Assembly (NCBI GenBank): GCA_028751875.1
Contig: CM054138.1
Coordinates: 37,732,144-37,796,143, forward strand
Direction: 5' to 3'
Length of the DNA stretch: 64,000 bases
Source: Rapana venosa
Taxonomy: Eukaryota > Mollusca > Gastropoda > Neogastropoda > Muricidae
Below the pieces are notes generated by a model. It searched no databases and was not told where the DNA came from. It saw only the letters and a list, made by a program, of their open reading frames with translations. Made by a program: the position numbers and the translations under genes. Positions 35,087 to 45,287 of this stretch are shown piece after piece; the stretch's first letter is position 1, and the number at the start of each line of letters is the position of its first letter.

Positions 35087-35152
35087 TTTTTTTTTTTTTT
35101 TTTTTTTTGGTTTATTTTTTTTTTTAAAACCCCTTTTTTTTTTCCTTTTTTT

Positions 35153-35185
<33 letters not shown>

Positions 35186-35257
35186 GGTTCCTTTTTTTTT
35201 AAAAATTTTTTTATTTTTTTTTTTTTTTAAAATTTTTTTTTTTTTTTTTTTAAAAAA

Positions 35258-35295
<38 letters not shown>

Positions 35296-36229
35296 TTCAT
35301 GATAAAAAAAACATATTCTGTTTTTCCATTCAGTTAAAGTTTTTAAATTGTTTTCCCCTTTCTGGCCAAATGGCCCTTTTTCGGCAAAACGGGTTTTTGT
35401 GGGGGAAGGTTTGCGTGGTTTGCCCCGGGACCTTTGTTTTAGCTCCGAAAGGGCTTTTATGGGTTTTGGCCTGGAAATCGGGAAAAATCCCCTTTTAACT
35501 TTTTTTCCCGGGGGCAGCAATCCGGCGCAATCCTCCTCTAAGCCCAGTTTTGTTTTTTTAGGGGTTTTCTGCGAGTTCTGTTTCTTGTCCCGGGAGACAG
35601 GGATTTGACTGAAAGGCTCAAAAAAAACAATTGCGGCATTTTCTTCGGAGTTGCCATGGTAGCTTTTTTAGTTTTGGGTTTCCACATTAAATCGGCATTG
35701 CCCCCATATTTTTTATTTCTTGTCTTGATCCCCCCCCCCCCTTTCTTCCCCCTTGGTTTCTCTTCTCTTCCTTCTTTCTTTTTTCCTTTTTTTCTTCCCC
35801 CTTGGTTTTTTTCTGTTCCTTCCCCTCTCTCTTTTTCCTTTTTTCTCTCCCTCAAATTTTTTCCGTTTGTTTTCCCCAAAAGAGAATCTGTGAAGGTCTT
35901 AATGGTCCAAGTGAATATGAACAAAAAAAAATTTAAAAGGCTTTCATATTTTTGGTTGGGTGGGGGTTTTTTGGGGGGGTTGGTTGTTTGGTTTTCAAAT
36001 GGAAAGAAAACGAATTCAGTTTTAATCCCATGTTTGGAAATTCGTCAAGCTGGTCATTGGGGATTGAAACCGGATTTTTTTTTTTTTTTTTAAAACGAGG
36101 ATAATAATAAAACCGGTGCTTTTTTCTCAGCCCCCTTTGATTTTTTGAAAGTTTTGTTTTTTTCAAAAAAACCCCAACAATGCCCTACCCTTTCCCTTTT
36201 CTTTCCCCTTTTGCTTGTTTTTTTTTTTC
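34381..36229. other. Extreme G- and T-run block
   Basis: 34390-34970 is G/T-runs, 34975-35300 almost pure T, and 35300-36229 smeared sequence with remnants of ordinary complexity. The 222-aa Gly/Phe frame and the 128-aa Lys/Gly frame are composition artefacts. No biology can be supported. Confidence 0.75.
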
Positions 36230-36545
36230 TTTTTTTGATGTTGGGAATAAGCATCTTGGGCCGTTTTTCATTAATCCTAAAGGGTTTTTGCGTTTTGTAA
36301 ATTGTGTTATCTATTCTCACCGGCACACAATGGCCTACTCTTTCGAAAAGCGGAACAGGATTTAACGTGTGCGCAAGATGTTCTGCGTGCGCTCGCACAC
36401 GAGGCCTCGGTTTATAGTCTCATTCGAAGGAATTAGGGGGGGGGGGGTGGGTGGAGTCTGCATGATGTACTCCAATGGAAATCCCTTGAACGGAAGTCGA
36501 ACGGGGTCATCAATTGCGCGCAATGTTCTAACCTAGGCTACGTCG
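36230..36545 (-). mobile_element. tRNA-derived SINE, full-length but smeared tail
   Basis: Minus strand. The middle block (ACACAATGGCCTACTC...GGAACAGGATTTAACG on plus) is almost identical to the other copies. The head near 36500-36540 retains GCCTAGGTTAGAACATTG and a CGTTCGACTTCCG B-box-like region. The tail hairpin region near 36245-36275 is smeared. The 5' end abuts a GT array at 36553. Confidence 0.8.
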
Positions 36546-36552
36546 AACTTCG

Positions 36553-36623
36553 TGTGTGTTGTGTGTGTGATGGTGGTGTGTGTGTGTGCGTGCGTGTGTT
36601 AGATGTGTGTGTGTAGTCCCGTG

Positions 36624-36682
<59 letters not shown>
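36553..36682. repeat. GT microsatellite
   Basis: GT array with GGTG and GCGTGC interruptions next to the SINE head, as at 4511. Confidence 0.95.
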
Positions 36683-36742
36683 TATGTTGTAATAACACCA
36701 TCTGTCTCCGTTTAAACATATTTGATATCGGTCCTTTTGGCT

Positions 36743-37067
36743 TTTGTGTCACTCCTGTGGAAAATCATAAATGACCAGATATCGTTTTCCGGGATGTTTA
36801 CTTTACGTGATGTGCAGTCATATTTCTTTAGACCCTCGAGAGCTGCAGCAGTCATATTAACTCGTTTTTATGACCAGGCTTTTGCATGCTCGTCTGAAGC
36901 CTATTGTTTGATCATCCTTTATTGGCAAGGGAAGGGGAGCAGGGTTAGGGCAGTAAATAGTTGCTTGCTTTGTTTGAGGCTGAAGGATGGATGGTTATGC
37001 CATTTTGTGTCACTCCGGTGGAAAATCATAAATGACCGCGATATTGTTTTCCGGGATGTTTAATTTA
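36743..37067. repeat. ~63-bp direct repeat, 261 bp apart
   Basis: Copies at 36743-36805 and 37004-37067 share TTTGTGTCACTCC, GTGGAAAATCATAAATGACC and GTTTTCCGGGATGTTTA. The second copy runs directly into the 3' end of LINE-3C. The 200 bp between them are unassigned. Confidence 0.8.
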
Positions 37068-37559
37068 ATTGTATAGGTCATACAACCCGTTACAATTCCA
37101 TGGGCAATCATGTATGACTGGATGCGGCATTGCAGTATAAACACATTTTTGATGAAACATTATCAGCAACTCTAAGGAAACAATATTGGATTTCATATTG
37201 TCATTAGTGGCGTTTGTTGGTGTGATGTCTGACAAGATCATGGACACACAGTTTTGCAATTAACTTTGTACCGAAGTGGCGAGGAAAACATGCTATACAT
37301 TTTTAGAATGAATTTCTGTCGTAAGCCACAGCATTACAATCAGAGAGAAAATGCAATTCTGTGTCTACAGCATAGTGACAAAATCAACACTGAAGATCTT
37401 TCTCAGAAAGAGGTGAATTGCTTTTTTCTGTGCATTTGTAGTTCTGCCATCTCCAATATGAATCTGATCAAAATGACATAGATGAATTATGTCCACTGTG
37501 TATCAAGGTAAAGAATGTGTTCATAGATACAGCATGAGAGACAATGGGCATGTTTCTAG

Positions 37560-38300
37560 CATTCATATTATGTGAGACTGAACAAAGAGAACAGGAAAAA
37601 ATAATATGTAACAATTTCCAGTAGGAGAGATAAATGTAGAGGAATCATTTCTATCACCTGCAGTAGAGCCACTGAGTATGTACAGATGAAAAACTTGTAC
37701 TACAAAGATAAATTTTTCCATAATTATTTAACTGTGAAACGACACCCGAATCTATGGCTTGTGTCAAATAGTTAAGGGACTCATCTATCTCAAAGCAAAA
37801 AGAACCTCCATCAGAATACAATGGCTCTTTGCTTTCTGTTTTCGCATTTAGCTTGCATCATTATTACGCTCAACAATATAAGCATTCAGTGCTCAAGCAT
37901 TGAGATGCCATCTGTGAAATGAATGTTGTCATAAAAATGGACTGCCAATTGGATTTAGACATACACAAATCTTAAATACATCAGACAAAATACCAAACAG
38001 TTATGCTGTGATAAGGTGTTGAAATGTCTTTCAGAAAATGCATAAATTCACCTCTTTCAAAAACGATGTTTCCTCTATTATTTCTTGACAATTTTTGTGC
38101 TGTTGAATTGGGGAAATCGGTAAATTTCTATTAAAAAATGTGTTTGAACAAAACATCTTCCATAAAGTTTTCAGTGAAACAGACAGAATTATACAGAGAC
38201 ACAAAAGACAGAAACGAAGTGTCTTCCAGTGTGGAGTGGAGGCCAAGCCTTTCACATTCAAAGCTAGTGTGTGCACTGATGTGGGGGTGAGTTGCACTGT
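37560..38300 (-). pseudogene. LINE-3C ORF2 endonuclease remnant
   Basis: Endonuclease region corresponding to 6840-7690 of copy A. The frame at 38297-38031 reads the opening VKGLASTPHWKTLRFCLLCL with further frameshifts. The CFTENF block matches copy A's CFTETF, so the catalytic Glu position reads Asn. The protein cannot be followed further. Confidence 0.6.
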
Positions 38301-38672
38301 TCCAGTTTTTCGTTTTTCTTTGAATTACTGGGCTTTGAAGATTGCTTCTTGCTCCCATGAGCAGTTGTCCGGTTTGCTGGCAGTCGTGCCTGCGTTCTGC
38401 GTGTCTGTCTTGTGGTATGTTGTCACTTACAGTCCGTGCGCCATTGCGTTGCTCACCTCCAATGGTCGGTACAGGTGTACTATTCAGATTTCGTTGCAAC
38501 CGACCAGGGGAATCCCCGGTATGCTTCTCTGTATTTTGCGGTACGACTGTACCTGGTTCAGTCACCTGCAAGTTTTCCTCTTCGTTAGTCTTCCTTGAGC
38601 TTGGCGGGGAGGGATGGGGGTTAAACAACAATCCCTGTGTAGAGGGGGAAAGGGAGGAAATTGTTGTTACTG

Positions 38673-39936
38673 TCACTTGTGTATCATCTTTCTGTCCTTG
38701 CACAGTTCTGTCCTTTCACCATCAGACATCACATCTTTCTCCCGATTTTCTCCGGTATTTGGTGTTGAAGAGTGAGCAGGGTCTGACTCAGAGCCGGCAG
38801 GACAGGGCTGAGTGTTGGGCTCCTCACACACTGTTTCGTGGAGCTGAGGGCTGACCAGTTCTGTTTTGCTTGGCGACGGACTCGGTCTCTGATCACTGGT
38901 GGTTTCCACATTGTTCCTCCAGGTAATGGAAAGAGATGGTTCTGGCTCTTCCACGGTCCTTTTAGAGGTTGTAGGAGCATTTGCCAGCACCGAGTATAGA
39001 CATGAACCAGGAGGGATGGGTACCGCCACGGTGTGTGGCCCTAGAGTTTCAAGAGAGAGAGTTTGAAGTCTGACAAGAGTGAGACCTCGAGGATGTGTCA
39101 CGTTTTGTGTTGGCTTCTGTCTGCCTCCAGTTTCTTCTTTCACCTCGAAGGGATGAGTAGCAATCTTCCTCCAGTTGTCTGTCTCTAGGTGGAACTGACT
39201 CTTTCGGGAAGCCATATCCATCCCTCTGAGGTTTTGAGTTCGGTTCCTCTTGGGTCATGTGGCGGTAAGGGCGACGCTCTTTCTGGCGTTTTTCATTGTA
39301 TGCAGTGAGCTGCTGGTGGCGATCCTCCACCTGCAGGCGGCCTGCTCTGAAGTAGGCAAGTTTGCCCTGCTGGCGATGGTGCTCCACTTCTTCCTGTTGG
39401 CAAACTGTGAGATCTGCAGTGATCCTGATGTTATCTCGCCGGAGAAGATTTCTCAAATCCTTGTTGGTAATGATTTCCATTTTGTCGCCCCATCTGTGCA
39501 TATGGACAATTAGTGGTCGTGGGGAATCACTGTGTGTTCGGCGAGGTCCCACACGGGAACATCTTTCAATGTCCGATTCCTGCCATGTGCGTGATGATGA
39601 GTACTGGTTGAGCAGCTTGAGAACAATCTGGGAACTTTCCTGGGTATTTTCATGATCTTGTTCTCTGACACCAAAAAGTTTCAAGGTGGACTGTCGGGAA
39701 TTCTTCTGCAGCTCATCTAGTTCCTGTTCAATTCGGTTCATCCGTTCATGAAAATGGCTCTGGGTTTGTTTGATATTAAAAAGGTCTTCCCGGTCTTCTC
39801 GGATCCGTTCCTGGAGAGAACTCAGGTCTGAAGCCAAACGATCAAAAAGAGTTTTCCAGTTTTGCCAGCTTTTCGTCCACTTTAAGGAATCTGTAAACTC
39901 TGAAAATTTGTTGTCCAATATCTGCACTTGTTGCAT
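38673..39936 (-). CDS. LINE-3C ORF1, RRM-type chaperone-like protein
   Basis: The best preserved protein frame in the window: 295 aa from ATG 39936 to 39049. Residues about 5-80 form a heptad-rich coiled coil (SSLQERIREDREDLF, ERMNRIEQELDEL). About 84-150 is an RRM-like core (STLKLFGVRE, PRPLIVHMHRW), and about 150-205 is a C-terminal domain (NIRITADLTVCQQEEVEHHR, GKLAYFRAGRLQVED). This is the trimeric coil-RRM-CTD layout of L1-type ORF1 proteins, which bind element RNA. A frameshift near 39050-39100 moves the Ser/Pro-rich tail into a second frame (39221-38673). Residues 20-29 are out of their original frame between two compensating indels. Whether it is expressed is unknown. Confidence 0.7.
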
Positions 39937-39960
39937 AAAGTTGCGGTATTGTAGGTTGTT

Positions 39961-40327
39961 TCGTGGGTGTAATCCTGGACCGGGTTCAGTTCAACAAGAA
40001 CAGGAGAAAGGACAGGCAGTTAAAGAGCAGCGACAGTCACAGCAGTGCACCAGACTGTCACTTCTGTTGTCACTGAAAATGGCTGGGACCAGTGGCTCGT
40101 TTCTATCTTGTTGTTTCCTTTCTCTTGCAGATATTTCCACATCTAGGCAATAGAACTGCCCATTTTTTTGTCTGTGGGTTACTGCTGTTGTTGGCAGTTT
40201 GTTGGTACCATGAAACTGTAACTGGCAATTACTTGGTAATTAATTACCTGCTTAGCAAAAACGTCATTAAAAGTTGAGACCGTGCAGAAAATACGTCTTG
40301 CTGCGACTGTGAACAGTTCAGGAGAGT
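39961..40327. other. Possible LINE-3 5' untranslated region
   Basis: Upstream, on the minus strand, of LINE-3C ORF1. No second copy in the window overlaps it, so its status as element sequence is inferred from position only. Confidence 0.35.
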
Positions 40328-40330
40328 GAG

Positions 40331-40369
<39 letters not shown>
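40328..40369. repeat. GA microsatellite
   Basis: Short pure GA array, directly followed by the tail of a truncated SINE. Confidence 0.95.
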
Positions 40370-40373
<4 letters not shown>

Positions 40374-40447
40374 AATGACAAATTCTTTTATTTCGAGGAT
40401 AATGAATAAGCACTCATGTGCTTTTTTACATCCAGTCCCCGCAGATA
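40369..40447 (-). mobile_element. SINE tail fragment
   Basis: Only the 3' tail of the tRNA-derived SINE, with a perfect AAGCACTCATGTGCTT hairpin at 40408-40423 and GTAAAAAAGC. It lies head-to-tail with the full SINE to its right. Confidence 0.85.
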
Positions 40448-40457
40448 TATATTTTTT

Positions 40458-40778
40458 TTCTTTTAATCTTTTATATCGAGGATAATGGAATAAGCACTTA
40501 TGTGCTTTTTTACAAATAGTCCCCGTGTGTATGTGGTTCTGTAAATTCTGTCATCTGTTCCCACCGGCACACAATGGCCTACTCTTACGAAAAGCGGAAC
40601 AGGATTTAACGTATGCGCAAGATGTTCTGCGTGCGTTCGCACACGGGGCCTCGGTCTCATCCGAATGACTTTTGGGGAGAGTGGAGTCTCCACTGATGTT
40701 AACTCCAGGGAAAATATCCCCTTGAATGGAATCGAAATTGCGAGCACAATGTTCTAACCACTAGGCTATCCCGTCCCA
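40458..40778 (-). mobile_element. tRNA-derived SINE, best full-length copy
   Basis: Minus strand, about 320 bp. The head reads GGGACGGGATAGCCTAGTGG TTAGAACATTGTGCTCGC. TAGCCTAGTGG fits the RNA polymerase III A-box, and TTTCGATTCCATTC is a worn B-box. The body follows, then the tail hairpin AAGCACATAAGTGCTT at 40492-40507 and ATTATCCTCGATATAAAAG. The 94-aa minus frame over it is incidental. Confidence 0.9.
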
Positions 40779-40779
40779 G

Positions 40780-40845
<66 letters not shown>

Positions 40846-40868
40846 TCGAACTCGAACTCGAACTCAAC
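40779..40868. repeat. GA array and (GAACTC)n tail
   Basis: About 64 bp of GA followed by GAACTC units (40841-40868), then AACTCGAAATGGTTTATTCA. On the minus strand an element ends in (GAGTTC)n and then TC. Confidence 0.95.
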
Positions 40869-41772
40869 TCGAAATGGTTTATTCAGTAGTTTCAAAGCCA
40901 AACAGTGGCCAGGTGTTCCAAACCGTAATCTGTAAACATACAATTTTCAATATGTAGATCAACATAAAGCACATATATCTTTGACAGTAAATGGTTCAAG
41001 TAACCTGAAAAAGAAAAATCTTAGTTGTTTGATTATGTTCATTTCAGTTGTGTCATCTATCTATAAACTTTATACAAAACAGCAGATAACAAAATATAAT
41101 CATTACACTTTTACCTGTGTCTGATATACATAAAACAACCATGATCAAATCCAGCAAATTTACCAAATTAGAATACATACATTCAGAATTATACACATAT
41201 TTATCATATATTTGCCATTTTTCTATATTACGTAATCATCGGAGCATCTGTAATCGTGACATGCCTGTAATACTAAAACAATGAGATTCTTTATCTATGA
41301 TATCTGGGAAATATTTACAGTCAATTCATTGAAATCTCTTTTCTTCAATACATGCACATCTGAAAGCTCTAAAATCTTACCTGCAACTCTATTTTTGACA
41401 TAAGCATACCACTCTTAACTTCAAAACGATTTTCTGGTAGTAAGTAAATAATACATCCTCAACCTCAATGACCTTTTGATAAAATCAATGATGTTTTGTT
41501 TAATGTATTACGAAAGTTCCTTCTTGATCCAACAATATATCCTTCTGGACCTTTTTTCGTTTATGGATTGAATAGCTAGCTGATTTATAATGCGCTGTGT
41601 TGTAAGAAAAACGACAACAATAAAAACATGTTCAACTGTACATTTCCACAAAAGCCTCCATGCAGTATCATAATGTAACAAAACGGGGTGTTTTTTTAAT
41701 CACTTATCTTAGACACCAACCCATTGACATTCCAATGCCGACAGTAAGGGCAACATGCATTTGATTTTGATT

Positions 41773-41776
<4 letters not shown>
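40869..41776 (-). mobile_element. Strongly deleted LINE: ORF2 start joined to 3' end
   Basis: Minus strand. The right edge (41757-41700) reads RHWNVNGLVSKISD, the opening of an APE-type endonuclease (consensus WNVNGL). Directly after, the sequence is AT-rich and ends at 40869 with the GATTTATTCA/GAGTTC terminus seen on LINE-2. No catalytic GDFN block, RT palm or CCHC motif was found between. The simplest reading is a copy that lost almost all of ORF2. The endonuclease opening is short, so this is tentative. Confidence 0.45.
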
Positions 41777-41830
<54 letters not shown>

Positions 41831-41831
41831 C
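41777..41831. repeat. TC microsatellite
   Basis: TC array on plus. Confidence 0.95.
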
Positions 41832-41832
<1 letters not shown>

Positions 41833-41867
<35 letters not shown>

Positions 41868-41930
41868 CACATACGCATGTAAACACACGCGCGCGCGCAC
41901 ACACACGCACACACACACACACACATTAGC
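41833..41930. repeat. CA microsatellite
   Basis: CA array with a CGCG interruption near 41888, adjoining the TC array. Confidence 0.95.
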
Positions 41931-42239
41931 GCTATCATGATCAAAACCTTTTTTTTTTTTACACATATGTCACTTTCGTTTTGAAGATCGTGCATTTGAA
42001 TTTGAAAAGTCAGAAAACAGGAGCTGATTGACACACTTTACATGAGCACTGACGTTAGCTGGCAACGTTGACACAGTTACCCTGTCAGCAGCCTGTGTGA
42101 CAAGCCCAGGACAGACGTCAGTGCAGTTTGCATGTGGAGGAAAGGGTAGGCAAAATTTAATGTAGGCGGTGACTGACTTTCATTTGTTCCCTCTGACTGA
42201 AAAACAGAAATTCTAGACAAAATACAGAGACACCGCTAA
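41931..42239. other. Unassigned spacer
   Basis: No recognised feature. It may include the 5' untranslated region of LINE-4a. Confidence 0.35.
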
Positions 42240-42319
42240 GAAAACTGAAAAGAGACACAAACGGACGGATACCAACGGAAAACGACCTCGCAATGGAAAC
42301 GGACATCGAGATAGGAACA

Positions 42320-43062
42320 GTGACTACATTGGAACATGGAACATCTGCGGCCTAACAAACAAGGAACCAGAAATTGTGGAATTCATGACCAAAAGAAAGA
42401 TCTCCATCATGGGCATTTCAGACACTAGGAAGAAAGGAGAAGGAACGAAAGAAATCCATTCAAAACTTTGTTCTCATCTGGAGTGGAGTCAGGAAAGACC
42501 AAGACAAACGCATGGTGTGGGATTCATCCTACACCCAGACATAGCAAAGAATCTCATGAGTACAGAACACATATCAGAAAGACTGATTAAAATCGGTGTA
42601 AGAAAGTCCAACAAAATCGTCCACTATATCCAAGCATATGCACCGTGTAACGATTCGTACTCAGAAGAGGAGAAAGACTCATTCTATCAAGAGCTCTCCG
42701 ACCTCATCAACAGCACCCCTGACAAAAAGGACCTGTATGTCATGGGTGATTTCAACGACAGAGTTGGTGAGAGAAGAAACCCGTGGACAAAACATCTTGG
42801 ACCCCACAGTGACCACAGAACACCTTGCAATTACAACGGGAACCACGTGCTGGAACTATGTGCAGAGCATGATTATCATCACCAACACCTTTTTTCCAAC
42901 ACCGAGCCTCCCAAATTTACACCTGGTACAAATGGAACGATCTCAACATCTCGTCTCAAATCGACTTTATACTTGCAAGATCTAGAACACGTTACGCCAT
43001 CAAAGACTCAAAAGCCATCCCCAATGCCAACCTTGACACGGACCACAGGCCTGTCATTCTAG
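42320..43062 (+). pseudogene. LINE-4a APE endonuclease
   Basis: Opens with DYIGTWNICGLTNKEPEIVE, then an in-frame ATG at 42376 and 228 open codons. The usual catalytic-Glu block 'SETR' reads SDTR (residues 15-18 from that ATG), a Glu-to-Asp change. VMGDFNDRVG (residues 122-131) holds the Asp/Asn pair. The C-terminal LDTDHRPVI block, with the catalytic Asp-His, is present but in another frame near 43030, so at least one frameshift separates the motifs. Without a joined frame it cannot make a complete endonuclease. Confidence 0.75.
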
Positions 43063-43869
43063 CCTCCAGTACTCAGAAGAAAAACAACAACTGTAGGAAG
43101 AACCAGCCTGAAAAGATCAACCTCCTCAAACTGGAAGAGAAAGAAGTGCAAGAACAGATTCACAGTGCTATCAAGGTGAACTTGACTCCATTGATACAAC
43201 ACCTCTCAACATGGAGCAAGTCTGGACACCTTCAAGCCAGCTCTCTTGAACACCTTAAGGGAAGTTTGCGGGACAAAGAATGTGGAGGTAAAAACAGGAA
43301 AGCTACAGCTTGGTGGAAGCCATCAAAGAAAAAAGCAGCTATATAAAGTTTGGGGCCCAAAAGGACCAAGACAGAAGAGGACTACGCCAAGTACAGAATC
43401 ACAAGAAGACATAGTAATCGCGTTGTGAAAGCCTCCAAAGAAAATCTTGGGCGACTTATGAAGAGAAGTTAAGTGAAATTTGCAAGAACTCCCCAAGATA
43501 ATTTTTCAAAACTTTTGAAGACGATGAGAGTAAGAGATGAGCCATTCAATCAACAAACAGTAGTGAATGATGCAAATGGAGAGGCATTGCACAAAGAAGA
43601 GGAAATTCTGAAACGATGGGGAGATTACTTTAAAGATCTTTAAACCCATCTGGAGTACAAGCTTCCAGCTCTCAGTTCTCACCACGCTATAAAGACCAGT
43701 TAGAGCCCAAATCCTTGAAGCTGAATACAAGAAAAGCAATTAAGACCAGCCCAAAGGGCAAAGCGGCAGGTGATGACGGATAACAACTGAAGCCATCCTT
43801 GCATGCAGAGAAACGGGAGTTAAGTGGCTCACCATCATCTTCAGAAAGCATGGGAGAGAGAGGAAAGTA

Positions 43870-44509
43870 CCAATGGACTGGCAAAATGCAATAGTGGTGC
43901 CAGTTTGGAAGAAGAAGGGCAGCAAGAGAGACTGCAGCACCTACAGAGGCATTTTCACTTCTCAGCCATGTAGGGAAAATGTATGCAAAGATTCTGGAAC
44001 AGCGCACAAGAGCCAAAGCAGAACACCTACTGAGCAATGCCCAGTTTGGCTTTCGGAAAGGAAGAGGGTGCACAGATGCCATTTTCGCACCCCGACAGCT
44101 GTGTGAAAGAGCCATCGAATACAACCAAGACCTGCATACAGTATTCGTTGATCAAGAAAAAGCTTTCGACCGAGTCAACAGAGACAAGCTCTGGAAGACC
44201 CTGGAGCAGTACGACGTGAAGGGGCAGTTGCTTGATAACATCAGAGCAATCTATGCCAACAGTATGAGCACAGTCCGAACAGCCAGTGGAACATCGACTG
44301 GTTCCGGTTACATCAGGGGTCAGGCAAGGCTGCGTACTCTCTCCCTTCTCTTCGTGATCTACATGGACCAGATCACAAAGGAAGCCAACCCAGATCTTGA
44401 GGCCCTGAACGAACTATTATTTGCTGACGACCAGTCCCTGATGAATCAGAACAAAGCAGCTCTTCAAGAATCACACAGACCAACTCAACACAAGCTGCGA
44501 GAGGTATGA
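43870..44509 (+). pseudogene. LINE-4a reverse transcriptase
   Basis: From ATG 43979, 176 open codons cover most of the palm. These include HLLSNAQFGFRKGRG, VFVDQEKAFDRV (residues 55-66, first catalytic Asp) and LLFADDQSL (about 146-154, the catalytic Asp pair). The block between them normally reads RQGC(V/P)LSP. Here it is translated as RGQARLRTLSLLF because two nearby indels shift the frame and restore it. The preceding VPVWKKKGS block lies in another frame at 43895. The active site is spelled correctly but the fold is probably damaged. Confidence 0.8.
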
Positions 44510-45274
44510 TATGAAGATCAGTATCACCAAAACAGAAGTTATGTCTGTCAGCAGAAATCCAGGAAAGCTGGACATCAACATCAACGGCACCCAGCTGAAA
44601 CGACCAAAGAATTTAAATACCTTGGCAGCCTCTTCACTGAAGATGGAAAATTGGACAGAGAGATAGAAACAAGATGCCAGAAAGCGAACGCAGTCAGTTA
44701 CCAACTCGCCCGCCCTTCTAAAAACATTCCAGCATCCCAATGAGCACAAGGCAAAACTCATCAACACCATCTTCGTTCCAACACTCACATCCAGTGTCAG
44801 ACATGGGCCCTAACACAAAGCCTTAGAGAGAAAATTGGTCACATGTGAAAATGCGCTGCCTGAGAAAAGCTGTCAACAAAACCAGACGCGACAAGATCAA
44901 GAAGGAGGTGATCAGAGACAGGTCGGACTAACACCAATTCTCCACCATATCGAACAACAAAGGATCAGGTGGTTGGTCACCTCACTAGAATGCCGCCCAA
45001 CCAACCAGCCCTACGGGCATACACCACCAATACAATGGCTGGAAAGCCAGAGGTAGACCAAGGAGACGATTTGGGGCGACTCCATGGCTGACACCCTGCG
45101 AGCCCATGACCTGTCACTACATCAAGCCTCCCGCCTAGCTGCAGACAGATGTCTGTGTCTCCCCGCGATGCCGAAGGGCACCAGCGGAAGATGAAAGAAG
45201 AAGAAGAAGAATACAGGACAGTCAGTGCAACATGCCCTAAGTTCTGAAGCAGGCTAGCCAGAAAACTAAGTCGT

Positions 45275-45287
45275 AATAGTAAGATTT
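45275..45287. repeat. 13-bp target-site duplication, left copy
   Basis: AATAGTAAGATTT, identical to 45841-45853 at the other end of LINE-4b. Confidence 0.85.

Larger units (their letters stand above)
37068..39960 (-). mobile_element. LINE-3 copy C, internally deleted (no RT)
   Basis: Minus-strand LINE-3 with ORF1 (39936 to about 38300) and endonuclease region (about 38290-37560) collinear with copy A. At about 37530 it jumps from a point matching 6830 in copy A to one matching 5170. It then continues through the ORF2 C-terminus and 3' end (37530-37068). About 1.65 kb carrying the whole reverse transcriptase is therefore missing, while both flanks remain. The junction reads TTCATAGATACAGCATGAGAG. 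The 5' untranslated region may extend to about 40320. Confidence 0.85.
42240..45213 (+). mobile_element. LINE-4 copy a (RTE-like), near full length
   Basis: About 3.0 kb on plus, with a single ORF2-type protein carrying APE endonuclease (42320-43060) and reverse transcriptase (43870-44480). The C-terminus (about 44930-45130) has a basic GRPRRR-like block and an AHDLSLHQASRLAADR block. The tail is (GAA)n (45191-45212). The element is not smeared, so its frameshifts are more likely real. No convincing target-site duplication was found; AATACAG-GACA near both ends is too short to rely on. Confidence 0.85.

Noticed and set aside
40458..40778. A functional tRNA gene
   Set aside because: Only A- and B-box-like segments are present, with no acceptor stem or cloverleaf; it is a SINE head.
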